In this document: piece after piece, positions 10,552 through 19,605 of the stretch | Layout of the letters: each line of letters begins with the position of its first letter | Numbering within the stretch: the stretch's first letter is position 1 | NCBI GenBank assembly: GCA_009844885.1 | Contig: VYAQ01000019.1 | Span: forward strand, 1 to 64,000 | Direction of reading: 5' to 3' | Length of the DNA: 64,000 bases | Source of the DNA: Gemmatimonadota bacterium | GTDB taxonomy: Bacteria > Gemmatimonadota > Gemmatimonadetes > Longimicrobiales > Gaopeijiaceae | Program-made: the position numbers and the translations under genes | Notes under the pieces: model-generated | The model's input: only the letters and a program-made list of their open reading frames with translations | Database searches by the model: none | What the model was told of the DNA's origin: nothing

Positions 10552-11178
10552 ATGACGAACGATTTCGGCAGACTGCCGTTGGCAGCGGGCTTGTGGGCGA
10601 TCGCCGCGGCCGCGTGTGCGCCGGCACCACCGCCTGGCGAAGCGCGAGGGCCGGCGGCAGTTTCCCAGCGAACCGTCCCGGAGGCGGCGCAGCCCTCTGG
10701 ATCACTCCGTCAGGACCAGATCTCGGTGCACATGGTCGCCGGGGCGCTTCGAATCGAGGTTACGCCGCTGGCGTCCTGGGTGCTCGAGGCCGCCGCACCG
10801 GACACGCGGGACCGACTCGCGCGCATCGCGGAAGCGCACGGGGGAACGCTTGCCGAGCCCCCGGGCGGCGGGGCGCTCTTGCTTTTCCTCGTCTCCTTTT
10901 CCAGCGCGCAGCCCGGCACCGAATTCCAACCGGACGATCTGCATCTGGTTTCGCGGGGCCTTCGCGAGCGCCCCGTCGCCATACGGGCGATCACGCCGAG
11001 TTGGGGCAGCCAGCGACTGGAGCAGCAATCCACTGCCGTGGCGCTCTACGCCTTTGGCGGCGAACTGGACCTTGCCCGGGAACTCACCGTGGTCTACCGC
11101 GAAGTCGAGGACTCCTCCTGGGCCGGCAAGGTGGCGGTAATCGAGGCCGAGCGGGGCAGGATACCCCGACAGCGCTGA
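10552..11178 (+). CDS. Predicted lipoprotein of unknown function
   Basis: 208 residues with an N-terminal signal peptide and lipobox ending AAAAC (Cys22), so it is probably lipid-anchored in the envelope. A Pro/Ala-rich linker follows, then a soluble beta-rich region from about residue 55 (QISVHMVAGALRIEVTPLAS) with no motif I recognise. The start codon directly follows the engB stop, so it is the last gene of the lon-engB transcript. It is convergent with the sigma-54 activator gene, 16 bp apart. No function is proposed. Confidence 0.75.
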   Translation: MTNDFGRLPLAAGLWAIAAAACAPAPPPGEARGPAAVSQRTVPEAAQPSGSLRQDQISVHMVAGALRIEVTPLASWVLEAAAPDTRDRLARIAEAHGGTLAEPPGGGALLLFLVSFSSAQPGTEFQPDDLHLVSRGLRERPVAIRAITPSWGSQRLEQQSTAVALYAFGGELDLARELTVVYREVEDSSWAGKVAVIEAERGRIPRQR

Positions 11179-11194
11179 CGGAGGGCGGCGTCAG
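11175..11194. terminator. Hairpin between convergent genes
   Basis: CTGACG (11175-11180) and CGTCAG (11189-11194) are exact inverted repeats around an 8-nt loop, filling the gap between the convergent lipoprotein and sigma-54 activator genes. The left arm contains the lipoprotein stop codon. There is no clear T-tract, so termination in either direction is only plausible. Confidence 0.35.
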
Positions 11195-12880
<1,686 letters not shown>

Positions 12881-12881
12881 G

Positions 12882-13991
12882 CTATCTCTTGATGGAGCCC
12901 TCGGTGTAGAAGGGCGGCCGCTGGGTCCGCCCCGCTATGACCCGGTCGCGGATCCTGACTCCGACCTCGGTCCCGGGGCGGGCCGCGGCCACTGGAAGAT
13001 ACCCCAGCGCAACCCCGTACCCGAGAGACGGACTGGCTACGCCGGACGTGACTGTGCCCACGTCCTCCCCGTCGTGGACGAGCGGGTAGCCGGGGCGGGG
13101 AAACCCCCGCTGCGTCAGCCGGATTCCCGTGAGACGGCGAGTCACTCCCCGCTCCTTCTGTACGGCCAGCGCATCGCGGCCGATGAAGTCGCCCGCGTCG
13201 AGCTTCACGATCCAGCCCAATCCGGACTCGAGCGCGGTGTGCTCTTCGTCGAGGTCGTTGCCGTAGAGCGCATACCCCATTTCGAGACGCAGGGAATCGC
13301 GCGCACCCAGGCCGGCCGGGCTGAGTCCGTGCGGCTCGCCGGACTCGGTCAGCGCACGCCAGGTGTCGACTGCGGCGGCGGTCGGCAGGTACAGCTCGAA
13401 TCCATCCTCCCCGGTGTAACCGGTCCTGCTCACGACCGCCTCCACACCCGCGACTTCGCCCTCGGCAAAGCGGTAGTAGCCCACCGTGCCGGGGTCGACA
13501 TCGGTCAGGGGACTCAAGATGGCCTCGCTCGCGGGACCCTGGAGCGCGATCAGGGCAATGTCGTCGGAGTCGTCGGCAAGCTCCACGTCGAAGCGAACGG
13601 CGTGTTCGTTGACCCAGCGCCAGTCCTTCGTCCGGTTGCTGGCGTTGACGACCAGGACGAAGCGGTCCGCGAACCGGTAGACCAGAAGGTCGTCGAGGAT
13701 CGTCCCGCGCTCGTTGCAGAGCGCGGAGTATTGCGCCTGACCGACGGCGACCCGCGACACATCGTTCACGGTCAGGTACTGGACGAAGTCCTCGGCCTGA
13801 GGTCCGCGCACGGTGAACTCACCCATGTGGGACACGTCGAAGAGGCCCGCGGCGGTCCGGACCGCGGCGTGCTCGGCACGAATGCCGCTCGGGTACTGCA
13901 CCGGCATGGAGTAGCCGGCGAACGGGACCAACTTGCCGCCCAGAGCGGTGTGAACATCGTGGAGCGGCGTCTTTCGCAACTTGGGGTTCAT
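12882..13991 (-). CDS. gcvT: Aminomethyltransferase (glycine cleavage system T protein)
   Basis: Transfers the methylene group from the H-protein-bound aminomethyl intermediate to tetrahydrofolate. The 369 residues begin [18 protein letters not shown], with the characteristic [10 protein letters not shown] segment, [11 protein letters not shown], and the C-terminal barrel containing IGREAL-like FIGRDAL. The ATG at 13991 was preferred to an in-frame TTG at 14003 inside argF. It lies 4 nt past the argF stop, so translation is probably coupled. gcvH and gcvP are not in the window, and no glycine riboswitch is seen. Confidence 0.93.
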   Translation of the reverse strand: MNPKLRKTPLHDVHTALGGKLVPFAGYSMPVQYPSGIRAEHAAVRTAAGLFDVSHMGEFTVRGPQAEDFVQYLTVNDVSRVAVGQAQYSALCNERGTILDDLLVYRFADRFVLVVNASNRTKDWRWVNEHAVRFDVELADDSDDIALIALQGPASEAILSPLTDVDPGTVGYYRFAEGEVAGVEAVVSRTGYTGEDGFELYLPTAAAVDTWRALTESGEPHGLSPAGLGARDSLRLEMGYALYGNDLDEEHTALESGLGWIVKLDAGDFIGRDALAVQKERGVTRRLTGIRLTQRGFPRPGYPLVHDGEDVGTVTSGVASPSLGYGVALGYLPVAAARPGTEVGVRIRDRVIAGRTQRPPFYTEGSIKR

Positions 13992-13995
13992 GGTA

Positions 13996-14922
13996 TCAAC
14001 CAAAGCGTTCGCGTGGTCGGATGAGGTCCAGCAGGAGGGCCTTGATGAAGTGCAGGCGGTTTTCGGCTTCGCGGAATATGCGGGAACGCGGCCCGTCGAT
14101 CACCTCGGCGGTGACTTCTTCGCCCCGGTGCGCCGGGAGGCAATGCAGAAAGATCGCCGCGGGATCGGCCAGTGCCATGAGCGGCGCGTCCACCTGGAAA
14201 CCCGCAAAAACCGTCTCGCGGATGCTCTGTTCGTCCTCCTGCCCCATCGACGCCCACACGTCGGTGGTCACCACATGCGCCCCGACGACCGCTTCGTGCG
14301 GCGACCCGAGCACCTCCACGTCGGTCGCCGCGCGGGCTCTGGCGAGGATCGCCGGGTCGGGACCGTAGCCCACGGGACACGCAAGCCGAAGGGTGAAGCC
14401 GAACCGCAGCGCGGCGTTGAGCCAGGAGTTGGCCATGTTATTGCCGTCGCCGACCCACGCCACCGTGAGCGCGGACAGATCGTCGCCGAACTCCTCGGCG
14501 GCGGTGAAGAGGTCGGCCATGACCTGACAGGGGTGGAGAAGGTCCGTGAGGCCGTTGATCACGGGCACGGTCGCTTCCCGGGCCAGCTCGGTGACCTCGT
14601 CCTGGGCGAAGGTCCGGATCAGGATCGCGTCGACATAGCGGCTCAGCACGCCGGCGGTGTCGGCCACGCTTTCGCCGCGGCCGATCTGTGAGTCGTGGTC
14701 GGAGATCATGATCGCGTGACCTCCAAGCTGCGCCATCCCCGCCTCCGTGCTCACGCGCGTGCGGGTCGAGCTCTTGCGGAAGATCATCGCCAGGGTGCGG
14801 CCCTGGAGCGAACCGCCGGCCGGTTCACCGCGCTTGAGGTGTCCCGTCAACTCCAGGAGGTGGCGAAGATACCCGGCGTCGTGTGCGGCGATGTCTATGA
14901 AGTCGCGCTTCGCGGAGGCCAT
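13996..14922 (-). CDS. argF: Ornithine carbamoyltransferase
   Basis: Makes citrulline from ornithine and carbamoyl phosphate in arginine biosynthesis. The carbamoyl-phosphate loop SSTRTR (51-56), HPCQ (130-133), the ornithine-binding DVWASMGQ (221-228) and HCLP (260-263) are all present. Length 308 is normal. Because the ornithine motif SMG is intact, it is taken as OTC rather than N-acetylornithine or aspartate carbamoyltransferase. Other arginine genes are not nearby. It starts 21 bp after hslU on the same strand. Confidence 0.94.
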   Translation of the reverse strand: MASAKRDFIDIAAHDAGYLRHLLELTGHLKRGEPAGGSLQGRTLAMIFRKSSTRTRVSTEAGMAQLGGHAIMISDHDSQIGRGESVADTAGVLSRYVDAILIRTFAQDEVTELAREATVPVINGLTDLLHPCQVMADLFTAAEEFGDDLSALTVAWVGDGNNMANSWLNAALRFGFTLRLACPVGYGPDPAILARARAATDVEVLGSPHEAVVGAHVVTTDVWASMGQEDEQSIRETVFAGFQVDAPLMALADPAAIFLHCLPAHRGEEVTAEVIDGPRSRIFREAENRLHFIKALLLDLIRPRERFG

Positions 14923-14943
14923 GTTCCCGATCGCGTCGGTGCG

Positions 14944-16485
14944 TCAGAGGATGTAGCGGCTGAGATCGTCATCGGCGGCGATGCGATCCAGCCGTTCGCG
15001 GACGAATTCCGCGGTCACCACAACCGTCTCGCCGCGCCGTTCATCGGGAAGGTCGAAGAGCAGCTCTTCCAGCAGCGTGGTAAGGACGGTGCGCAGCCGG
15101 CGCGCGCCGATGTTCTCCATGCGATCGTTGAGTTCCGCCGCGATGCGGGAGATTTCCTCGATCCCGTCGTCGGTGAACTCGACCGACGCGCCCTCCGTCT
15201 CCACCAGCGCACGGTACTGGCGTACCAGCGCGTTGCGGGGCTCGCGCAGGATGCGCGCGAACTCGGCAGCGCCGAGGTTCTGGAGCTCCACGCGGATCGG
15301 GAAGCGGCCCTGCAGTTCGGGTATGAGGTCGGATGGCTTAGCCACGTGGAAGGCCCCGGCTGCAATGAAGAGCATGTGGTCGGTGCGGACGAAGCCGTAT
15401 TTGGTCTGGACGTTGCAGCCCTCCACGATCGGGAGCAGGTCGCGCTGAACTCCCTCCCGGCTCACGTCGGGACCCGCGCCGGTGCGCTTCCCCGCCACCT
15501 TGTCGATCTCGTCGAGAAAGATGATCCCGATTTCCTCGGCGCGGTCCAGCGCCTCGTTCACCACCTCGTCCATGTCGACCAGGCGATCCAGCTCTTCCTG
15601 GAGCAACACGCGCCGCGCCTCGGCGATGCTCACCGTGCGCCGCTTGGACCGCTTCGGCAACATGTCTTGAAGCATCTCCGTGAAGTGGAGGTCCATGCCC
15701 TCCATGCCGCCCACCGGGAACATCATGCCGCCCATGGGCGAATTCTGCTGGACGTCCAGTTCGACCGTGCGGTCCTCCAGGTGCCCTTCGCGAAGCAGTT
15801 TGCGGAGCTTCTCTCTGGTTCGCGCTCTTCGCTCGGCGATCAGGGGATCGCCATTGGGATCGGCCTGGCGGGCGCGCGACGTGCCACCCGGTCCCGCCAC
15901 GAACACCTTGCCTGGAGATCCGGAAGCCCCCGCAGGCCGTCCTGCCCTGGTGTCGTCGGCCTCACGCGGTGGCGAGGGCGCCGTGGGCGTGGCCGAATCC
16001 GGGAGGAGAAGGTCGAGCAGCCGCTCCTCGACCAGGCGTTCCGCTTCCACCTCGACCTCGTCTTCGCGGTTTGCCCTGACCATCGCCACGGCCGTGTCGA
16101 CGAGGTCGCGGACCATGGACTCGACGTCGCGGCCCACGTAGCCGACCTCGGTGAACTTGGAAGCTTCGACCTTGACGAACGGCGAGCCCGCCAGCCGGGC
16201 GAGGCGGCGCGCGATCTCGGTCTTCCCCACCCCGGTGGGCCCGATCATGATGAGGTTGTTGGGCAGGATCTCCTCGCGCAATTCGTCCTCAACCTGCTGC
16301 CGCCGCCAGCGGTTGCGGAGCGCGATGGCCACCGCTTTCTTCGCTTCGGACTGCCCGATGATGTACTTGTCGAGTTCGGCCACGACCTCGCGGGGCGTGA
16401 GCTGATCGAGCCAGCTGGGAGGCTCTTCCGGCGACGCCTGCTCGACGGGCGCGGAGGTGTCGGCGGAAGCGGTCACTGATGTCAT
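14944..16485 (-). CDS. hslU: ATP-dependent protease ATPase subunit HslU (ClpY)
   Basis: AAA+ unfoldase partner of HslV. Walker A GPTGVGKT is at 82-89, and the GYVGRDVE pore segment follows. A Pro/Ala-rich stretch sits within the intermediate (I) domain (about 155-220), and the protein ends in SRYIL, the hydrophobic tail that docks into HslV. It has 513 residues. The ATG at 16485 overlaps the hslV stop as ATGA, giving translational coupling. An in-frame start 36 codons earlier would lie inside hslV and is unlikely. Confidence 0.96.
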   Translation of the reverse strand: MTSVTASADTSAPVEQASPEEPPSWLDQLTPREVVAELDKYIIGQSEAKKAVAIALRNRWRRQQVEDELREEILPNNLIMIGPTGVGKTEIARRLARLAGSPFVKVEASKFTEVGYVGRDVESMVRDLVDTAVAMVRANREDEVEVEAERLVEERLLDLLLPDSATPTAPSPPREADDTRAGRPAGASGSPGKVFVAGPGGTSRARQADPNGDPLIAERRARTREKLRKLLREGHLEDRTVELDVQQNSPMGGMMFPVGGMEGMDLHFTEMLQDMLPKRSKRRTVSIAEARRVLLQEELDRLVDMDEVVNEALDRAEEIGIIFLDEIDKVAGKRTGAGPDVSREGVQRDLLPIVEGCNVQTKYGFVRTDHMLFIAAGAFHVAKPSDLIPELQGRFPIRVELQNLGAAEFARILREPRNALVRQYRALVETEGASVEFTDDGIEEISRIAAELNDRMENIGARRLRTVLTTLLEELLFDLPDERRGETVVVTAEFVRERLDRIAADDDLSRYIL

Positions 16486-17051
16486 GCCGGCTCCAGTTCC
16501 AGGACGGTGATCTCGCGATTGGTGTACACGCAGATGTCGGCGGCGATCTCCAGCGCGCGGCGGGCGATCTCGACGGCGTCCATGTCGGAGCAATCCAGGA
16601 GAGCGCGCGCGGCAGCCAGCGCATACGCGCCCCCCGAGCCGATGGCGAGCACCGGCTTGTCGGGCTCGATGACGTTGCCGTCACCGCCCACCAGGAAGAG
16701 ATGGTCGCGGTCGGCGACCGCCAGGAGCGCCTCCAGACGGCGGAGGTAGCGGTCGGTCCGCCACTCCTTCGCCAGTTCAACGCACGCGCGCGGCAGGTTG
16801 GACGGCCATCGTTCCAGCTTGCCTTCCAGCTTCGCGAAGAGGGTGAAGGCGTCTGCAACCGCCCCGGCGAAGCCCGCAAGCACACGCCCATCCTTCAGCA
16901 GTCTCACCTTGCGCGCCTCCCCCTTGACCACAGTGTCTCCCATGGTCACCTGCCCGTCACCCGCCATGGCGACACGACCGTTCCGGGCCACCGTGATCAC
17001 CGTCGTCGCGTGGACGGCAGCACCGGGCACAAGTGGTGACGGAGGATTCAT
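16482..17051 (-). CDS. hslV: ATP-dependent protease peptidase subunit HslV (ClpQ)
   Basis: Proteasome-like threonine peptidase that forms dodecamers with HslU. The segment [10 protein letters not shown] aligns with the mature N-terminus TTIVSVRRNG of E. coli HslV, placing the nucleophile at Thr16 of a 189-residue chain that starts [11 protein letters not shown] 15-residue propeptide therefore seems to need removal, unlike the Met-Thr start of E. coli. A GTG seven codons later would still leave eight residues before the threonine. GDGQVTMG and [11 protein letters not shown] are conserved. The gene is coupled to hslU through an ATGA overlap. Confidence 0.94.
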   Translation of the reverse strand: MNPPSPLVPGAAVHATTVITVARNGRVAMAGDGQVTMGDTVVKGEARKVRLLKDGRVLAGFAGAVADAFTLFAKLEGKLERWPSNLPRACVELAKEWRTDRYLRRLEALLAVADRDHLFLVGGDGNVIEPDKPVLAIGSGGAYALAAARALLDCSDMDAVEIARRALEIAADICVYTNREITVLELEPA

Positions 17052-17185
17052 TCGTCGGGTCTCGATTGGGGTCGCACGTTCTTGCAGCTGGAGCGGATCG
17101 GGCGCGGCAGCCCAACGGAGGCTCAAGCAGTGTAGCCTCAAAAGCTAGATACGCCCGCGCACGGCCGGAAGTGTGAGTCCGATCC

Positions 17186-18091
17186 CTACGCCCGCGGGTG
17201 CGCACCCTTGTAGACGCGCCGGAGCCGCTCTTTGGAGGTATGAGCGTAGATTTGCGTGGTGCCCAGCGATGCATGGCCGAGCAACTCCTTGACGGCCATG
17301 AGATCGGCGCCCGCGTCCAGGAGGTGGGTGGCAAAGCTGTGCCGGAGCGAGTGCACCGACAGCCCTGCGACTTCGGCAAAGCCCGCGAGGACCTGCTGGA
17401 CGTGCCGCTGGATCTGCCTGTTGGACAGGCGGTCGCCATGACGCCCCACCAACAGCGCGCCGCAGCCGCTCCGCGCCACTTCGGCCCGCAGCGGAAGATA
17501 CCCGGCCACCGCGCGCGCGGCCGACCTGGTAACCGGCACGATGCGCTCCTTCCGTCCCTTCCCGAGCACGCGCATCTGGCCCCGGGAAAGGTCGAGGGAC
17601 TGCAAGTCGAGCGCACCCAGCTCGGCGAGTCGTATCCCGCTCCCGTAGAGGAGCTCCAGAATGACCAGAAGGCGGGTCTCGATCAGACCGTTCTCGTTCT
17701 CCGCGCGAGCCTCGACCCAGCGAAAGAGCTCCGAGACCTCCTCGACCCGCATGTGCGCGGGCAGCGTACGGTCGAGTTTCGGCCCGCGCACGTGACGGGC
17801 CGGGTTCGACGGGATCTCCCCCTCGCGATGCAGGTGGCGAAACAGGGCGCGCACCGCCGACAGCTTGCGGGCGACCGTGCGGGGCGCGAGTCCGCGGCGT
17901 CCCGCCTCGCCCAGAAAGGAGCGAATCACACCCCGGTCGACGTCGCTCCACCTGAAGTCGTCGCGGCCCAGGTAGCCACTTGCGAAGACCTCCAGGTCGC
18001 CGAGGTCCCGGCGATACGCCGCAACCGTGTGAGGAGACAGGTTGCGCGCAACCTCCAGGTGTTCGAGGAAGCGGGCGACCTCTCTTCTCAT
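17186..18091 (-). CDS. xerC: Tyrosine recombinase XerC
   Basis: Site-specific recombinase expected to resolve chromosome dimers at dif. The 301 residues have an N-terminal SAM-like core-binding domain (1-105) and a catalytic domain with the full set Arg154 (GSGIRLAEL), Lys178, His247, Arg250, His273 and Tyr282. The ATG overlaps the trmFO stop as ATGA; longer upstream readings would run through trmFO in another frame. Its place between trmFO and hslV matches codV of Bacillus, which favours a housekeeping XerC over a mobile-element integrase. A 134-bp gap follows before hslV. Confidence 0.93.
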   Translation of the reverse strand: MRREVARFLEHLEVARNLSPHTVAAYRRDLGDLEVFASGYLGRDDFRWSDVDRGVIRSFLGEAGRRGLAPRTVARKLSAVRALFRHLHREGEIPSNPARHVRGPKLDRTLPAHMRVEEVSELFRWVEARAENENGLIETRLLVILELLYGSGIRLAELGALDLQSLDLSRGQMRVLGKGRKERIVPVTRSAARAVAGYLPLRAEVARSGCGALLVGRHGDRLSNRQIQRHVQQVLAGFAEVAGLSVHSLRHSFATHLLDAGADLMAVKELLGHASLGTTQIYAHTSKERLRRVYKGAHPRA

Positions 18092-19416
18092 GCCACTGCC
18101 GCCCTCCCCGACATCGCTCCGGTCTCGGCAACCCAGCGCCGAAAGCACCGATCCGCATGCTCCGCAAGAGCTTCCCTGCGCGCTGCCTTCCTGCGCGGCG
18201 CATTCGGAAGAGGATCCACCAATCCCCAGTTCGAGTTCATCGGCTGGAAGTCCCCCGGGTCCGCCTCCCTCAGATATCGGTAGAGTCCCCCGAGCATGGT
18301 TTGCGGGGGAGGAATGACCGGGTCGGCACCGCTGAGCACCCGATCCAGGTTGATGGCCGCCAGGATTCCGGAAGCGGCGGACTCCGTGTAGCCCTCCACG
18401 CCCGTCAGTTGACCAGCGAAGAACAGGTCCGCACGGGCGCGCGACGATCCGCAGGAGGTAAGGCACGCCGGAAAGTTCAGGTAGGTGTTGCGGTGGATGG
18501 ATCCCCAGCGGAGGAATTCGGCATTCTCAAGCCCGGGAATGGTGGTGAAGACACGCCGTTGTTCTCCAACCCGCAACCGGGTCTGGAAGCCCACCAGGTT
18601 CCACATCTGCCCGGCGCGATCTTCCCTCCGCAGCTGCACCACCGCATGAGGGCGCCTGCCGGTGCGCGGATCGGCCAGTCCGACGGGCTTCATGGGCCCG
18701 AAGCGGAGCGTGTCGTGGCCCCGGACAGCCATGACCTCTATGGGCAGGCACCCCTCGAAATACGGCACCCGGTCCCAATCGTGCCCCTCGTACACGTCGG
18801 CACCGCGCAGCGCCCCGAGGAAGGCGTCGTACTCGGCTTCGTCCATGGGACAGTTCAGATAGTCGGCGTCCTGGCCATATCGGCCCGCGGCAAACGCGAC
18901 CTCGGAATCCACGGAGTCGGCGTGGACGATCGGTGCGATGGCATCGTAGAACGCGAGTCCCCCATCGCCCAGCTCGGCGGCAATGCTGGCGGCCATGTCG
19001 TCGGAGGTGAGGGGGCCCGTGGCCAGGACCGTGGGTCCCCCCGGTATCGTCCGCGCCTCCTCGCGCTCGATCCGGATTCCGGGATGGCGTTCGACACGTT
19101 CCGTAAGGGCCTGGGCAAACAACTTCCTGTCCACCGCCAGCGCGGCCCCCGCCGGCACCCGGCTCTCCTCGGCGGCAGCAAGCAGCACCGATCCGAGGCA
19201 CCGCATCTCGCGCTTCAGCTGACCGTGCGCGGTGGCGGGCCGCTCGTTCTTGAAGGAGTTGGTGCAGACCAGTTCGCCGAGATCTCCGGTCTGGTGTGCC
19301 GGAGTCGCCTTGCCCGGACGCATTTCGACGAGCCGCACGCGCCGGCCCCGGTCCGCCAGCGCCACCGCGGCCTCGCACCCTGCGAGTCCTCCGCCAACCA
19401 CCGTCACGACGCTCAT
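18088..19416 (-). CDS. trmFO: Methylenetetrahydrofolate-tRNA-(uracil-54-C5)-methyltransferase TrmFO
   Basis: Folate- and FAD-dependent enzyme that makes ribothymidine-54 in the tRNA T-loop. The FAD-binding motif VVGGGLAGCEAA is at residues 6-17. Catalytic cysteines are at Cys51 (CTNSFK) and Cys223 (EGCLPIE). Length is 442. The start at 19416 (MSVVTVVGG) was chosen because an in-frame ATG at 19458 lies inside palindromic repeat R3 and would add 14 residues foreign to the family. The repeat ends 10 bp upstream of this start, so it may affect initiation. Confidence 0.95.
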   Translation of the reverse strand: MSVVTVVGGGLAGCEAAVALADRGRRVRLVEMRPGKATPAHQTGDLGELVCTNSFKNERPATAHGQLKREMRCLGSVLLAAAEESRVPAGAALAVDRKLFAQALTERVERHPGIRIEREEARTIPGGPTVLATGPLTSDDMAASIAAELGDGGLAFYDAIAPIVHADSVDSEVAFAAGRYGQDADYLNCPMDEAEYDAFLGALRGADVYEGHDWDRVPYFEGCLPIEVMAVRGHDTLRFGPMKPVGLADPRTGRRPHAVVQLRREDRAGQMWNLVGFQTRLRVGEQRRVFTTIPGLENAEFLRWGSIHRNTYLNFPACLTSCGSSRARADLFFAGQLTGVEGYTESAASGILAAINLDRVLSGADPVIPPPQTMLGGLYRYLREADPGDFQPMNSNWGLVDPLPNAPRRKAARREALAEHADRCFRRWVAETGAMSGRAAVA

Positions 19417-19426
19417 CGGAACCTGC

Positions 19427-19605
19427 CTAGCAGTCCGTGGACAAAGCCGCCCGAGCACCGAGAGCGGCGAGGCGCCGGGCCGGCAAGGCGCGACGAAGGG
19501 CCAGTAGCAGCGCTACGGGCCCGAGGAGCAACGCAGAGCGAAGCGGTCCGGCCCGGATGCATCGCCGCTCGAATGCCGGGAGGATTTTGTCCACGGGCTG
19601 CCTAG
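19427..19605. repeat. Dispersed palindromic repeat, full-length copy R3 (topA-trmFO)
   Basis: A 179-bp element with imperfect terminal inverted repeats of about 20 bp: CTAGCAGTCCGTGGACAAA on the left (19427-19445) and, at 19586-19605, the complement of CTAGGCAGCCCGTGGACAAA. A nested inverted repeat, CCGGGCCGG (19475-19483) with CCGGCCCGG (19548-19556), encloses a further small hairpin, GTAGC-AGC-GCTAC. It contains the last base-pairs of topA including its stop codon. No open reading frame of its own is convincing, so it fits a MITE/REP-like non-autonomous element. Confidence 0.82.

Noticed and set aside
16486-16593. N-terminal extension of HslU
   Set aside because: It reads through hslV in another frame; the ATGA overlap at 16482-16485 is the standard arrangement.
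17186-18091. Integrase of a mobile element
   Set aside because: Lies in the conserved trmFO-xerC-hslVU order, with no attachment site or cargo genes; a housekeeping XerC.
19417-19458. Upstream start for trmFO giving 14 extra residues
   Set aside because: Most of this extension lies in palindromic repeat R3 and it is not found before the FAD motif in TrmFO.
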